The notes beneath the pieces were generated by a model that made no database searches, had not been told where the DNA came from, and saw only the letters and a program-made list of their open reading frames with translations. From Branchinecta lynchi (Eukaryota > Arthropoda > Branchiopoda > Anostraca > Branchinectidae): 64,000 bases of DNA. Positions 44,285-56,037 of this stretch are shown here, piece by piece. The stretch lies in assembly GCA_023053575.1 (NCBI GenBank), contig JAKZAP010000021.1, forward strand, positions 9,238,212-9,302,211. Reading direction: 5' to 3'. Position 1 is the stretch's first letter. Every line of letters begins with the position of its first letter. The position numbers and the translations under genes are program-made.

Positions 44285-45165
44285 GTGCTTCAGGAGTGTT
44301 CATGACAGATGAATCTCTAGCGCCCTTAAAGTGCGCATCATCACGGCCAAATGCATAAATAAAATAGATTTTACGAACAATACATTCTCTTGATTTCCAA
44401 GGACCCATGACCGTTCTTATCGATTTTGCTTACATATGATCAGAACAAACCCACGAATTGACGAGTTCATACTTTAATCCTCTGACCCAGCCTTGCAAGT
44501 GCCATATGAGCTTCCAGCTCTCGTTTTTTAGTAAATGAGTTAATTTGTTCACTGAGGTAATCGAAAGGCGTTGGAAAACTTGGAACCTTAGGCTCCAATA
44601 AAATTCAGCTGACGTATCCGTTTTGCACCATCAAATATGATTCGCTGTCAGCTTGGGCTGAAGGAACATTTATGGATCCGGACACTTTTGAGGGGGAGGG
44701 GGGGTCCTTCCGGAATTCCTGTGATGGCGTTTTCAAGAAGAAACGTGTCAGGAATATCCGGGACCCGATTAATCTGACAGAGCCCTTACCTACTACATAC
44801 AGTTGCAAGTGCCATATGAGCTTACAGCTCTTGTTTGTTAATTGAACTCTTTTGCTTTACAGGAAAAATTGCATCAGGCGGATGCTATAGCTGTCTTCAT
44901 CTTTAGGTACGGCTTCAGATCACCAGCTGTCCACTGTGGACGGTGTTTCTTAACACATTTTCTTCTTAAGATATAAAAGAATTTGAATTATTATGGCCCT
45001 TGCCTTCCGGCCAAGTGCCCTATACCGATCACTTTTTTGTCGGTCGGTCGGGCGGGCGGTCGGTCGGTCGGTCCGGACTCAAGTGATCGCGAGTTAGGGT
45101 ACTTCCAGATGTGCTAGGACGACGAAACTCGTCAGGCATTTCATATCAGGGACCCGACCAAACAG
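44285..45165 (-). repeat. B-family fragments in three pieces
   Basis: 44285-44530 is the reverse of 11372-11600 and ends AAGTGCCATATGAGCTTCCA. 44618-44830 is a second terminus. 44985-45165 holds the GTCGGTCGGTCGG-type run and a GACGAAACTCGTCAGGC box. Confidence 0.65.
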
Positions 45166-45418
45166 ACTAGGAAAATATACACTGTTCTGAGATTCCGAAA
45201 TGTTTTACATTTACTGTCAGTTGACAACCAAGACACAATCAAGAAACTTGAAAAACCATACACGGTATAAAGCTTCTTGCACCCTGAGGACAGTGGGCTA
45301 AAGGCCTTTCTCTGCGACACAATCCTGGGCCACACACTTCTGAGTGTTTGTCCCAGAGACACGACTGTGTGCCACACAGACGAGCCACTAGTTGAAACTC
45401 GCGGAAACGCCGTTTTGT

Positions 45419-46419
45419 CTTTTTGGGATCCCAAAACGTAAGTGGAGGGATACCTATGACATCGCAAAAGTTGTCCGTCTGTAAGCACGATAACTCTCGA
45501 AGGGAATGAGATATTTTTATGAAACTTGGTGTGAGGATTCGTTGGGTCGTCGGACCAGTCGAGTTCCTAGATGGGCTTTGTAGCCCTACATTTAGGGGTG
45601 AGGGAGGGGGTTCAAATTAAGGGGCAAACAAAATATTTTGAAACAGCTAATGTGATAGTCGATTATGGGGTAAGAAGACATGCTGAGCACGATGGTGAAA
45701 ACTATTTTGTCATCGGACTAGCAGTTCGCCCGGAATCCGGCCAAAACCGGAAAGTTTGTTAAAAGTAAAAGTTTTATTTGAAGTTAATTAGATGTTCGAT
45801 TTAGGGGTAGGAAGACATGTTGAACACTTATGTGAAAACAATTTTCTACCCGGTCATGTAGTTCGCCCTGAATCCGGCGAAAACCCGAAAGTTGGTTAAA
45901 AGTAAAAGTTTAATCTTGATGAAATGTTTGATTTATGGGTAAAAAGACATGCCGAACACGATGGTGAAAACTATTTTCTCGCTGGACAAATAGTTCGCCC
46001 GGAATCCGGCCAGAACCGGAAAATTTGTTAAAAGCAAAAGTTCGATTAGATGACAGATTAAGGGGTAAGAAGAGAGGCTGAGTCGGTTTATGACAATGGT
46101 TTTCTACCCGGACATATAATTATTCCGGAATCCGGTTGTAACCGGATTTTTTTTTAAGTCAAACTTTTATTCAAAGTGGATTAGATGTTCTTTATAGGGA
46201 TAAGGAGATACGCTGGTTTTGTTTCTGTATTTTTTTTTCGGAAATCGGCAGGAAGTCTCGGTCAGTGTCGTCAAAATAGATATGGCTTATAGAGGTATAT
46301 CTGAACTTGGTTTTTTCTGATGATTATCCTGTCCAAGACCGGATCTGGCGAAGACAAGACTTGATTGTCTGAATCAAATATTAGATTTTTGGGATCCCAT
46401 CGACACCTTTGGTCTCGTT
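45419..46419 (+). repeat. C-family element, complete copy
   Basis: It runs from the TTTTGGGATCCCAAAACG head to TTTTTGGGATCCCATCG and tail. Monomers start near 45675, 45811, 45943 and 46071, spacing 128-136 bp, each with CGCCCGGAATCCGG. Confidence 0.82.
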
Positions 46420-46850
46420 TTTTTTGGTAATCTCAAATATCTGAAAATAAAAATAAAATTCATGTAAAATCTCAATAAATAGAACTCCAGGCTTCTGTTC
46501 TTACCATTCTGGACAAAAAGCATCCTAAGTTTTAAGTCTGTATCATTGAAAAGGTAGTTAACTTTATTGTTTAGACACTATTTTGCTGCTGAATTTGAAT
46601 TCCCCACCAGAATCGAGCCACAAAATCGACAATCACCTCGCCAGTTATTTGTCAAATTTGACCCACAAAGCGAGCCACGAAATTGGGAAACACACTTGTG
46701 GGCCGCACAAAAGAACGCGGAAACACTCGTTTCGAGCCACAGTCGACCCACAAACTGTTTGTGGGAGCACGAAAAAACGCCTTAAGTCTACAGAGAAGAG
46801 TAGGTCTAAAGAGAGCTTCATCTCAATCACTGACAAGATAGGCAACTTAC

Positions 46851-47154
46851 TAATTGCTGGAATTGAGTTCATTCGGCCAATCCAGCTTTCCCGAAGTGAC
46901 AACGCTGTCATACCATATGACTAAATTTCTTCCATTTTTGGATTTCAGAACACTTCTGAGTTTCTTCACAAAGTACAATACTCCTTCAACAATCTTCTCA
47001 GTCATTCCATTTTCGATGTTAATCAGGTACCCTTCAAAACCATAATGTGCAGCAATCAAGGCCATATTTTCAGCTACCTTGTCTGCAACATCCAAGTCAG
47101 AAAAGATCCTCTCACAAATGACAGCTCCAGCTTCCCATTCTGTGATGAATGTGC
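46851..47154 (-). pseudogene. ENGASE: ENGase fragment, exon 2
   Basis: Acceptor ttatttcacag, donor GTAAGT. It is uninterrupted over 101 codons with the catalytic NIE and the IWYDSV motif. No disabling change within the exon. Confidence 0.9.
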
Positions 47155-47384
47155 CTGTGAAATAATTCAGTTTAAAGTACAATAAAAGGGAGACCATTTT
47201 TGATCAGACATCAGATGACACCAAAGAATGCATTCCACTCTTCTGGCTAGGCTGGTCACTGACAGTGACTTATCGACAATGACTCATAGCAAGAACAAAT
47301 AAGAGCAGGAACTGCTGTCTCCCTATCTCTCGTCATACAATCAAGTCAAGTCGGCTCCCACTCACCTACTGGTATTACTTTGAC

Positions 47385-47678
47385 TATTCCAGTCTACCAC
47401 AAATCCCTGATTTTTGGATACCCTATGCCAAACGCTGGATACCCTACGCCAAACGCTGGATACCTGTTTGTAACCTAGCCCTGACCTACCACAATATAAA
47501 AGAGTTCTGGTTGGTTGACTTTTTAGGTTCGCCAAAATCATCAATATTTTACCGGGTTACAGTATCCAGCACCTGGCATAGTGTATTCAGCGTTAGGCAT
47601 AGGGTATGCCAAACGATAGCCAAATCCAACGTCTGGCATAGGGTATCCAAAAATCAGGGTTTGTGATTGACTGGAATA
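47385..47678. mobile_element. MITE with about 50-bp inverted repeats and internal 21-bp repeats
   Basis: Both arms read CCCTGATTTTTGGATACCC from their ends, next to an outer ATTCCAGTC. Inside, GGATACCCTATGCCAAACG-like units repeat in both orientations. Located in the ENGase intron. Confidence 0.8.
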
Positions 47679-48374
47679 TTCCATGCTATTCTACCTTTTC
47701 GGTAATTTCAGTAATCCTCGCAAGCCTTAATTACGCTACTCTTAGTTTACACTCGTCGGACAAAGTTAAAACTACAGATGTTGAAACTCAGTGGGTCATG
47801 ACTTGTGAGTGTGCTTCATAATCCCGTTTTTTTCAGTGTATGGTTCTCCCAGAGACATGAAAAAGGATATGTCACAATGGATTTCAATCTCCATATTGAT
47901 GGTAATTGTATAACAAAAGCGATTATGAATGACCATCATCAAGTTTGCTTTTATTTTTCTCATCACTATTCAGACACCTGCGTCGACTCAAACAAAATCA
48001 ATGCAGTTTCTTTCCCGTGTGAACAGGTCAGAACATCCGCCTCGCCAGTGGTTACGTTGTTTACTTCGCAAATGACTTAAGTGTGTAACGACGGAGACCA
48101 AGGAGTATACACAGGCGACCAAGAAGGCTCTGTGTTAGCTCCACCTCCCCTCATTTTTGTCGGCAGCTGATGAACCTTAAAGGAGTTATATCAGAAGCAT
48201 TCTAGCACTTGCCACGTTTAGAACGCCCCCATCCAAGACCCAACATGAAGCCACGGCTCGATCTGACCGCTGGGTCATCTAGTGGCGCTGGTCGGAAGAG
48301 CCCCACATGGGGAGTATGGAATCATAGTTTGACTTGTGATCTAACAAAACGTTTTTATTGTAGCAGGCATATGG

Positions 48375-49637
48375 AACAAGACCAAAGGTTTCGATGGGAT
48401 CCCAAAAATTCAATATCCGATCGAGACAACTGGGTCTTGTCTTAGCCAGATCCAGTCTTCGCCAGACTCCTTGAACATTTTTACAATTAAAATTCAGAAA
48501 CAGATTAAGGCCAAATAGCTAATCACCTGAGAAAACCAAGTTCAGATTTGGATTCAGCATATGTGTTTACCCCTATAAGTCATATCTGTTTTGACAAAAC
48601 TTCCTGCCACTTCTGCCAATTTCCCGGTTCCGGCCGAACTCCAGAACTACTTGTCCGGCGAAAAAAGAAAGCTCAAAGACGAAATCAGGGTATCTTCTTT
48701 CCCCAGTAATGAACATCTAATCAACTTCAAATAGAAATTTAGCTTATAACAAATTTTCCGATTCCAGCCGGATTCCGGTCGAACTATATGTCCGGGTAAA
48801 TTACGATTGTCACACAGGGACTCAGCATCTCTTCTTACCCCTAAATCGCTTATCTAATCAACTAGAAATAAAACTTTGACTTCCAATAGTTTTCCGGTTT
48901 TGGCCGGATTCCGGACGAACTACATGTCCGGGTATAAACTTGTTTTCACATAAGTGTTCAGCATGTCTTCTTGCCCTAAATCGAACATCTAATCAACTCC
49001 AAATAAAACTTTTAATTTTGACAAACTTTCCGGTTTGGGCCGGATTCCGGTCGAAATACTTGTCCGTCGAGAAAATAGTTTTCACCATCGTCTTCAGCAT
49101 GTCTCCCTACCTCTAAATCGAACATTTAATCAACTTCAAATAAAACTTTTACTTTCAACAAACTTTCCGGTTTGGGCCGGATTCCGGGCGAAATACTTGT
49201 CCATCGAGAAAATAGTTTTCACCATCGTCTTCAGCATGTCTTGCTACCCCTAATTCGAACATCTAATCAATTTCATTCAAAAAACTTTTACTTTCAGCAA
49301 ACTTTCCGGTTTTGGCCGGATTCCGGGCGAACTAGTTGTCCGATGACAAAATGGTTTTCACCATCGTGTTCAGCATGTCTTCTTACCCCATAATCGACTA
49401 TCACATTAGCTGTTTCAAAATATTTTGTTTGCCCCTTAATTTGAATCCCCTCCCCCACCCCTAAATGTACAGCTACAAAGCCCATCTACGAACTTGACTG
49501 GTCCGACGACCCAACGAACCCTCAAACCAAGTTTCATCAAAATATCTCATTCCCTTCGAGAGTTTATCGTGCTTACAGACGGACAACTTTTGCGATGTCA
49601 TAGGTATCCCTCCACTTACATTTTGGGATCCCAAAAA
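48375..49637 (-). repeat. C-family element, complete minus copy
   Basis: It runs from ACAAGACCAAAGGTTTCGAT (tail) next to GGGATCCC through about eight monomers with CCGGATTCCGGGCGAA to the head, ending TTTTGGGATCCCAAAAA. It inserted in the ENGase intron. Confidence 0.82.
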
Positions 49638-50337
49638 CTAGATCAGAGTAAACAAACGCCATAAATTATACTAAATTCGTTATAGGGATTTCTTGAAGAT
49701 TCTGAAACTGAGCTAAAAAGTATTCAGCTTCCGAGACCCAAAAATGTCAAACTGGCCGATGATCTCTTCTTCCGACATATTTAAACATCCGCATGGTGAT
49801 ATACTTAGTTGTTTTAATCCTCTTACATGCCACTCGATCTTCTCGACGGGTCTAGTAATCTTTTAACAAGCGTAAGGAGATCAATGAATAGTTAATTAGC
49901 AATGGCGAATTGGCGTTCAGGAGTGAATTCTGTTCAAGTAATTTCTGGATAATGTTGGCTACCGTGAGTATTCTGGGGAAAACAAAGGTAACAGTGTGTT
50001 CGTAAAATCCGACCCATCAAAAAATGATGGTGTCTCCTACCTTCTCGGCCCACATGAATCAAAGACTTTAACCCTTCTTCCATCTATGCCAGAGCTCATG
50101 GCAGGAGCTTCAATTCAAGTTAATCAGGAGGAAAACCAGAGGCTTATACATGCAAGAAACATAGCCAGGCAAAACAAAAATTCAGAATACATGAAAATCA
50201 GCTGAATTGAATCCAAAGAAGACTGTAGTCTCTATCTTTTTTTCTGGTGAAATAATGTAACTAGAGCACAGCCCACAAATTACTATCAGTTTAGGATGCC
50301 GCTCCTCTAAAAGTTAATCGGTACAAGAATGACTTAC

Positions 50338-50694
50338 CCAAGACTGACACTCCATGCCTATGTGCAGCATTGATCCAGCCAATGGCTGGAACAGTCAACA
50401 GTTTGTGACTAAAATCAAGAACCTAAAATAGACAAAAATGTCCACAGCATCCCAGTGCCAAAAACAATAGTTCGAAGGATATGAGGTTCCATCAAAAAAC
50501 CTGTCATCTAAATAACCACCTTTCATGTCATGGCAAACTAGGGCTTTTGGAAAGCAACCTTCATTATCAGGCAAATTTTCTAAGAGTTCGGCTGCAGCTG
50601 GCCAAGCATTTGCTTCACAAGGTATCCAGTTTAGAATTTCATCGACAGTCTCCAATGGTAAAGACTCTCTTAACTTGGTTTCCACCTGCAGCAT
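50338..50694 (-). pseudogene. ENGASE: ENGase fragment, exon 1
   Basis: The first in-frame ATG (50694) gives MLQVETKLRESLPLETVDEI; upstream frame has no ATG. The GH85 signature CHDMKGGYLDDRF follows. Beyond the 14-bp insertion, homology resumes with HKLLTVPAIGWINAAHRHGV and ends at a GTAAGT donor (50337), phase 1. The ATG could instead be internal to a longer exon. Confidence 0.82.
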
Positions 50695-51242
50695 GATGAA
50701 AACACAATTTTGAAATCGCGGAGCACTTAATTTCCTTCCTTCTGTTCTCACTTTACCTTCTGTTCTCACACTTCTCACGTTATTAATGGATTTTGAAATT
50801 TCCTCGTCGCCGCGCTGTGTCAAAAATCATGATCTACATGCCGTAGAGGTAACATTTCATGATTCATTTGTAAATAACAGATGGCGTCAGCCCCGTGAAG
50901 CTAATTTTGACCTGAGCAAAATAAGCCAAGGAACCGTGGGGCCTGGACTTACAAGGGGTTATAACTTCCTGATTCCGCATGATTTGTGTTAAATAGCTAG
51001 GTAATCCGAGCTGAGTGAAGTGACTAAAATTTTACAGTTTTGTCAAAGTGTAGCACTGAAAGTAGTTCCCGAAGCGGAGCCGAATCTACATTCGGCGGCG
51101 GAGGAGAGAATATGGGTTGGCGGCGGCGCACCGCTGATTTACCGGCGTTTGCTGTAATTTTAGCATTTTGGGTGGTTTTGTTTCTTACAAATTTTTGCAA
51201 TTTTCCTACCACAAATCGTCAGCGTTGTTATGGTACTTGCAG
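50695..51242. other. Upstream of ENGase fragment; no gene seen
   Basis: This may hold the ENGase 5' UTR or promoter. A direct duplication, GTGAGAACAGAAGG on the minus strand, lies near 50750. No TATA or other element can be argued. Confidence 0.3.
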
Positions 51243-52010
51243 TATTCGGTTGAAGAGCCATATAGCGATCGTTGTGGTCCATCTGGTCTCAATTTTCGGT
51301 ACATCCACTCCGCGTAAGCTAAGACGATGACACTTGACACGCTTGTGAATGCTCAGGCCGTGTGTTTCCCGGATTACATTCAGTCATTTTGTGTGGCGGT
51401 GAAGCTGAAGGGAGGGGGAGTACAAAAACTTGTGACACAATTCACAGGAGCAGAGCGATATTCGGTTTATAAGGCCGAATTGCATCCGACCACGGGGGCG
51501 AGGGGAACTCGAGGAATTTTGGAACGTTGCGATGGAATATAAAGACTCCATGTTTGGAACATGCGAACAATTTGGGCATTCGTTCTAAAGGAATATAGGG
51601 ACTGGGATAAAACTAGGACGGTACAAAGATTATGAGTGTCAGATGTGTGATTTTGAAGTCCGGAGTGAATACGACCTTGCTATGGGGAGCTGGAAGGGGC
51701 GTACTTCGATTCGGGAGAAACTTGGTGATTGCTCTAGATGCGACATAAATGTTTCGAACCACATCCAACTTCGATGGGGGGGGGGGGGAGGACAGGAAAT
51801 CGTTGAACATACGTAGCGTTCATGCACAATGGAGAATGCATTTACAGACATGGACACGGAGAGCATTCTTCTCCTGAGCGTGACATTTTCAAAATAGGGA
51901 TGATTGTTTCCGAAGGTTTGCACATGCAGACTCCAAGACAAAAAGCGCAATTCATTCAAATCTTGTACAGCACTGGCCGGATCGTATTGGAATTTCTTCT
52001 AGATATACGT
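51243..52010 (-). repeat. B-family element, strongly degenerated
   Basis: It starts AGAGCCATATAGCGATCG and retains GATGACACTTGACACGC and ATTCGGGAGAAACTTGG boxes and a G13 run near 51777. The frame 52049-52462 just beyond it has no motif I recognise. Confidence 0.5.
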
Positions 52011-53327
52011 TTGGGCTTATCTGGTTAACAAATATTCCAGAAGAAGGCTTGATTGGAGACATTTGTTCACTTAAAATTTCCGGTACTGAAATAAGGACAG
52101 ATGCAAAATGGAGCAAAAATCATAGCTTGGAAACGGTATTTCGTATTTGGATTAGGTCTTCTGCAGGCAATGTTAACGGACGTCATACAGATAGGGATGA
52201 TACTTGGTACTCTTCATTCAGGTGTCCTTTAACAATACTGCCGGGTTTTCTTTTTGAAGTGCAAATTCTGCACTATCTATCTGTCTTCCGTCAAATATTA
52301 GGAAAAAAACGGAAAGGCGAACCAGGATTGAAGGGGCGCAGGAGGCCCATCACCCATTTTACTTTTACCACGGTAGAAGCAATTGCCAGAAGAAAAATAT
52401 TTCGGCGTTTCCGATTAGCGCGTTTGTCCCGTAATAACGCCGTAGCGCTACACGTCCCCTAAAGGTAGGGACTGTTCGCTAACTTCTAAACTAGGCAATG
52501 CTGAATTTTCCCGCACGAACTAGAATTCGCGTCATATAGGCACAGTGATTAAAGCTTGGTGCACGCAGAACGCATTTTTTTGCACTTGCGAGCTGAAAGA
52601 CGACGTGACGAAGATTCGACTTTGAATGAACTTAGCGGCATGACGACGCAGACTTTTTCCGCTTTTCACTTCGTTTTCTGTGGCCACCTAGCTTGCACGC
52701 AAATCCTCCTATTTGGCTTGTTCCCGATTTGGTTACCGAGAAAAGGCTATTCTATTCGACTATATCTACATATAGTCAGTATTTAAAATGGGGTGGAGCG
52801 AAATATCTGCGACATATCTGCTATTAAAATATTATATTTCAAATTTTCCAAATTTATCCTTGGGTTTCCCATTTCTTTCAGTAATTCGCAGTCGGTTTCT
52901 AATTTTAAAGTAAAAGACCCAGTTTTAATTTTGAAGAAAAAGATGACACACTTTAATAATAAAAAAATAAAAAAATCTTCGGTAGCCCTCCAAACCCTCA
53001 ACCTGTACTCATTTTTTTTAACTAGTGAATAATATAGTACGTAAACAATAGTGTTTAGTTGTCGAAATTGTGTGTATTTTTTATAGTATTTAAATGTCAC
53101 TGAATGGACCAGACGGTTCAGGCATAGTTCTGTTTTATACACTATATTTTGTACTCCTCAGTTCTGAGGAAAATAAATAAATAAATAACAGGCTTGTATC
53201 CCTGCCGGTCTCCAGCGATCGAAATATATTGTTGTAAAGTGTTTTACGAAAAATATTCGCTAGATAACGCGAAAATAATCCAGAGATGAAGCGGCAGGAT
53301 GAAAGCTAACGCTAAATGAAATAATAA
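52011..53327. other. Intergenic, no gene recognised
   Basis: A (AAAT)n tail at 53171-53188 after CAGTTCTGAGGA suggests the 3' end of a plus-strand non-LTR element whose body is too decayed to identify. Confidence 0.3.
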
Positions 53328-53642
53328 ATGAACTTTTCCGCTTGGCGGCGCCATATTCCAGCGGATTCGGCGTTCTGTGAGCACAGTGCTTACGACGGGG
53401 ACTCGGAGGAATACCCCCAGGCCCTGCTTCAACACGGGCAGGACGGTCAAAGCCAAAATGTCCAAGAAACGTTGCAGCATCTTCTCTTCGAACGCAATAG
53501 ACCATGCCCAAAGCTGACACTACTCAGATCCGAAGTCCTGAATCAAAACCTAACTCGTGCCATCGAAGAAATATCTTCCTTATCACCCCCCCTAGACGCG
53601 AACGAGCTCATCACCACCCTCAAATTCCTCTGCATTTCTTGA
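53328..53642 (+). CDS. Orphan ORF, 104 codons, hypothetical
   Basis: ATG to TGA. The sequence has protein-like composition (acidic start, then LLQHGQDGQSQNVQETLQHL, ending LDANELITTLKFLCIS), with G/C-ending codons unlike its AT-rich surroundings. It may be a single small gene, an exon, or a remnant. A ttccag at about 53360 could serve as an internal acceptor. No domain recognised. Confidence 0.3.
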   Translation: MNFSAWRRHIPADSAFCEHSAYDGDSEEYPQALLQHGQDGQSQNVQETLQHLLFERNRPCPKLTLLRSEVLNQNLTRAIEEISSLSPPLDANELITTLKFLCIS

Positions 53643-54429
53643 GAGTACATCTCGGCCCAAGGTTGCTCTAACCTAACCTATCCATGACCCAGTGATTCAA
53701 CCAAACCACGATCAACAACAAGGAAGCCGAAAGGGTCCCTTCCTGGAACCCAGGTGCTGACGAATTCAAAGAAGAAGAAGACGCCGAAGCAGTAAAAGGT
53801 ATTTAGCTATCCACTATAGTCTCGCGGGATAGGCCTACTCAGGGGTGGCCCGAGGCACTCAAGCCAGGGGGGTGAGACCCCTCATTTCAACGACTCCTGG
53901 ATCGTAATATACGACTCGCCTGTACCAACAATAAGTGCGCAAGCGCTCAGACGTGGGGTGTAAAATTAAAATGTTTATCTCATTTTATATGCAAATAGCT
54001 TTAGAATCAAGACATTTCTCATCCCCAATAACCTAACAAGTATTGAAATAACCTAATTTGTAATCATTCCACTTTAAAAGCTTTAAAAGTAAACAAACCG
54101 CCAGTAAATCCATAGAAAACTTGAAGATCTTGCACGAATAGCTTGACGTCGAACACTGAGAACGGTCTGTCACCCAGTCCCACCCTTTGAACCTCTTTCA
54201 TTAGCAAGGTAATAACAAGTGCAATAAACCAAATCGTAGCAGCCTAATGCCCCTTTGTCACAATCCATTAAGAACGGCATATCATCGATCATATGACAAA
54301 ACAGTTCAGTTTCCAACTGGTAATTAAAGATTAAAGTAAGTCGCGTCGTCTTATTTGTTGCTGTTACACCAAATTACCAGATCCTCATCCATAGATATTT
54401 CTCCCCAAATATACAAAAGTTGAGACTTG
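53643..54429. other. Intergenic, no gene recognised
   Basis: A short acidic frame near 53755-53805 (EFKEEEDAEAV) is flanked by stops and could not be linked to a neighbour. Confidence 0.3.
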
Positions 54430-55110
54430 AGACCTGTCAAAGACGAGCGGGGGGGGGGGGGGGGCGTGACCCATCAAATGCGTATTTACACCTCTTTTTT
54501 CTCAAGTATACCAGCTTAGAGTTTGATTTTTGTCACGGTCAAAAACTTTTGTCAGGGGCAGTTTGGGCCCACTTGCCCATGAACGGGAAGGGTGGGGGTG
54601 GTTCAACTCTCTCCAACCCCTATGACCCAAAAGCACTTAGGAATTTCATTGCCTTATTTCCAGTTATTGTCAAGTTAAAAACATTAAAAAATTGACCATC
54701 CAATTGCCCCTAAACCAAGTGGGGGTGGGGTTTGGGATCCGGAAAAAATTAAAAGATGCTCACATCCTACCAAGTTTCAACTTGATACCTGTTGATTCCT
54801 GTCACGGGTAACGAACTTTACTACTGGGCAATCTGGGCCCAGTTGCCCATGAACGTGGTGGGTGGGGGAGGTGCAACTTTCAAAGAAATTTCCCAGCCTT
54901 AGGATCTACATTTACAAGGAATTTCATCTTCCTATGTCCAGTTCTGGTCAAGTTATGAACATTATTCACTGGGCAATCGGTCCCATTTGCCCCTAAACGG
55001 GGCGGGGTGGGGGGGTGGGACCCTCAAAAGGCACAACTAGACCCCAATAACCACTAGTATACCAAGTTTGAACTTGATACTTGCACTGGTTCACAAGTTA
55101 CGAGCTCCAC
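54430..55110 (+). repeat. I-family tandem array of about 137 bp monomers
   Basis: GGGCAATCTGGGCCCAGTTG-like blocks recur at about 54557, 54695, 54827 and 54969. CCAAGTTTCAACTTGATAC lies between them, with G-rich tracts. Confidence 0.75.
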
Positions 55111-55812
55111 AAAACACGGTGAAAACCGGAAACCGAAAACCGAAAGCTGCTACAGCGCTCGCAATAGTGGATTTTTCCAAGGAACACTCCACTAAAAACG
55201 GACTGTTGCCACTACGCGGCAATGGCGCACATTTCCTACCAATAAATAATAGAGCCGGTGTAAAACTAGCTGCAATGCTTTAGTTGAAATAATTCTTGTA
55301 ACCAAATTTTTTTTTATACATATCTTCATAGCCTCAGCATGTTACATTTCAGCTTTCACTACAGAGGAAAAGCTTTCAACCCCTGTACCCGGGAGTTGGG
55401 ACAAACTAAAGCAAGCTCCACAGGCGAAATTTTTTTATCTGCCTTTGTCTAGAAAGATTCTATCCTTTAATGTGTTTCGAATCTAAAAAATTCCAAGCCT
55501 AATCGCCAAGAAAATGACTCACTGTTCCTCTAAATAAAGAATACTACAAATGCGCCACAGGCAAAATTTTGTGAAATGCCGAGGAGCGGCGCGTCTTTTT
55601 GCGCTCCCATTGAAAAAGGAAAGAATAACTACGAATTAATTGCAAAAAAAGGAAATTTCACGCTATAAACACGCTTATTCAGAAACAAAACAGGGAAACC
55701 AGGTATGCCCTTGCGCTAACAAAAATTCCGCATTTACGGACGTAAACGCCGTCTTTTTGCGATCCAGTGAAAAATAAAGAATAGCTATGAAATCAGGACA
55801 AAACTAGACCTA

Positions 55813-55889
55813 CGTTGCCCGGGCAACGTGAAGTGTTGCGGCAACCTTTGTCCGGCTTCGCCGGCTAAAGTGTTGCGAGAGCAACACTT
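55813..55889 (+). other. Cluster of RNA-like hairpins
   Basis: Successive perfect stems: the 16-bp palindrome CGTTGCCC/GGGCAACG, GTTGC-G-GCAAC, CCGGC-TTC-GCCGG, and a 9-bp stem AAGTGTTGC/GCAACACTT closed by a GAGA (GNRA) tetraloop. The last recurs inverted at 59481-59502. Confidence 0.8.
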
Positions 55890-56037
55890 TGGTTTTGTTT
55901 CTTCGCTGTCGGTTAAATGCTGAAATTGTCAACTTATCGAAGCTTTTAAAACGGTATGTTCTAAAAAGAATAATCACATAATCAAAAGCTGTTGTTTAGC
56001 GTTGTAAAACCAACAACAAAACAATATCGGAAGAAGG

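Larger units (their letters stand above)
46851..50694 (-). pseudogene. ENGASE: GH85 endo-beta-N-acetylglucosaminidase (ENGase) fragment, two exons
   Basis: Cytosolic ENGase cleaves the chitobiose core of free N-glycans. Exon 1 (50694-50338) encodes ALVCHDMKGGYLDDRFFDGT and then HWDAVDIFVYF; exon 2 (47154-46851) encodes GTFITEWEAGAVICERIF, HYGFEGYLINIENG and LVIWYDSVVTSGKLDW. These are GH85 hallmarks, and the catalytic Asn-x-Glu (NIE) is intact. Phases match (1/1) over a 3.2-kb intron that holds a C-family element. Exon 1 carries a 14-bp insertion (50409-50422) that shifts the frame to a stop. After exon 2 a GTAAGT donor exists, but no further GH85 exon is visible down to 41.4 kb. Either a partial duplicate/pseudogene, or a functional gene with an assembly error and distant 3' exons. 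Confidence 0.85.

Noticed and set aside
52049..52462. 137-codon plus-strand frame with a basic C-terminus
   Set aside because: Could be a gene, but no motif, splice partner or codon bias supports it, and it borders a decayed B-family repeat.
55852..55889. Helitron 3' end
   Set aside because: A hairpin is present, but the CTRR end and spacing expected for Helitrons are not convincing.
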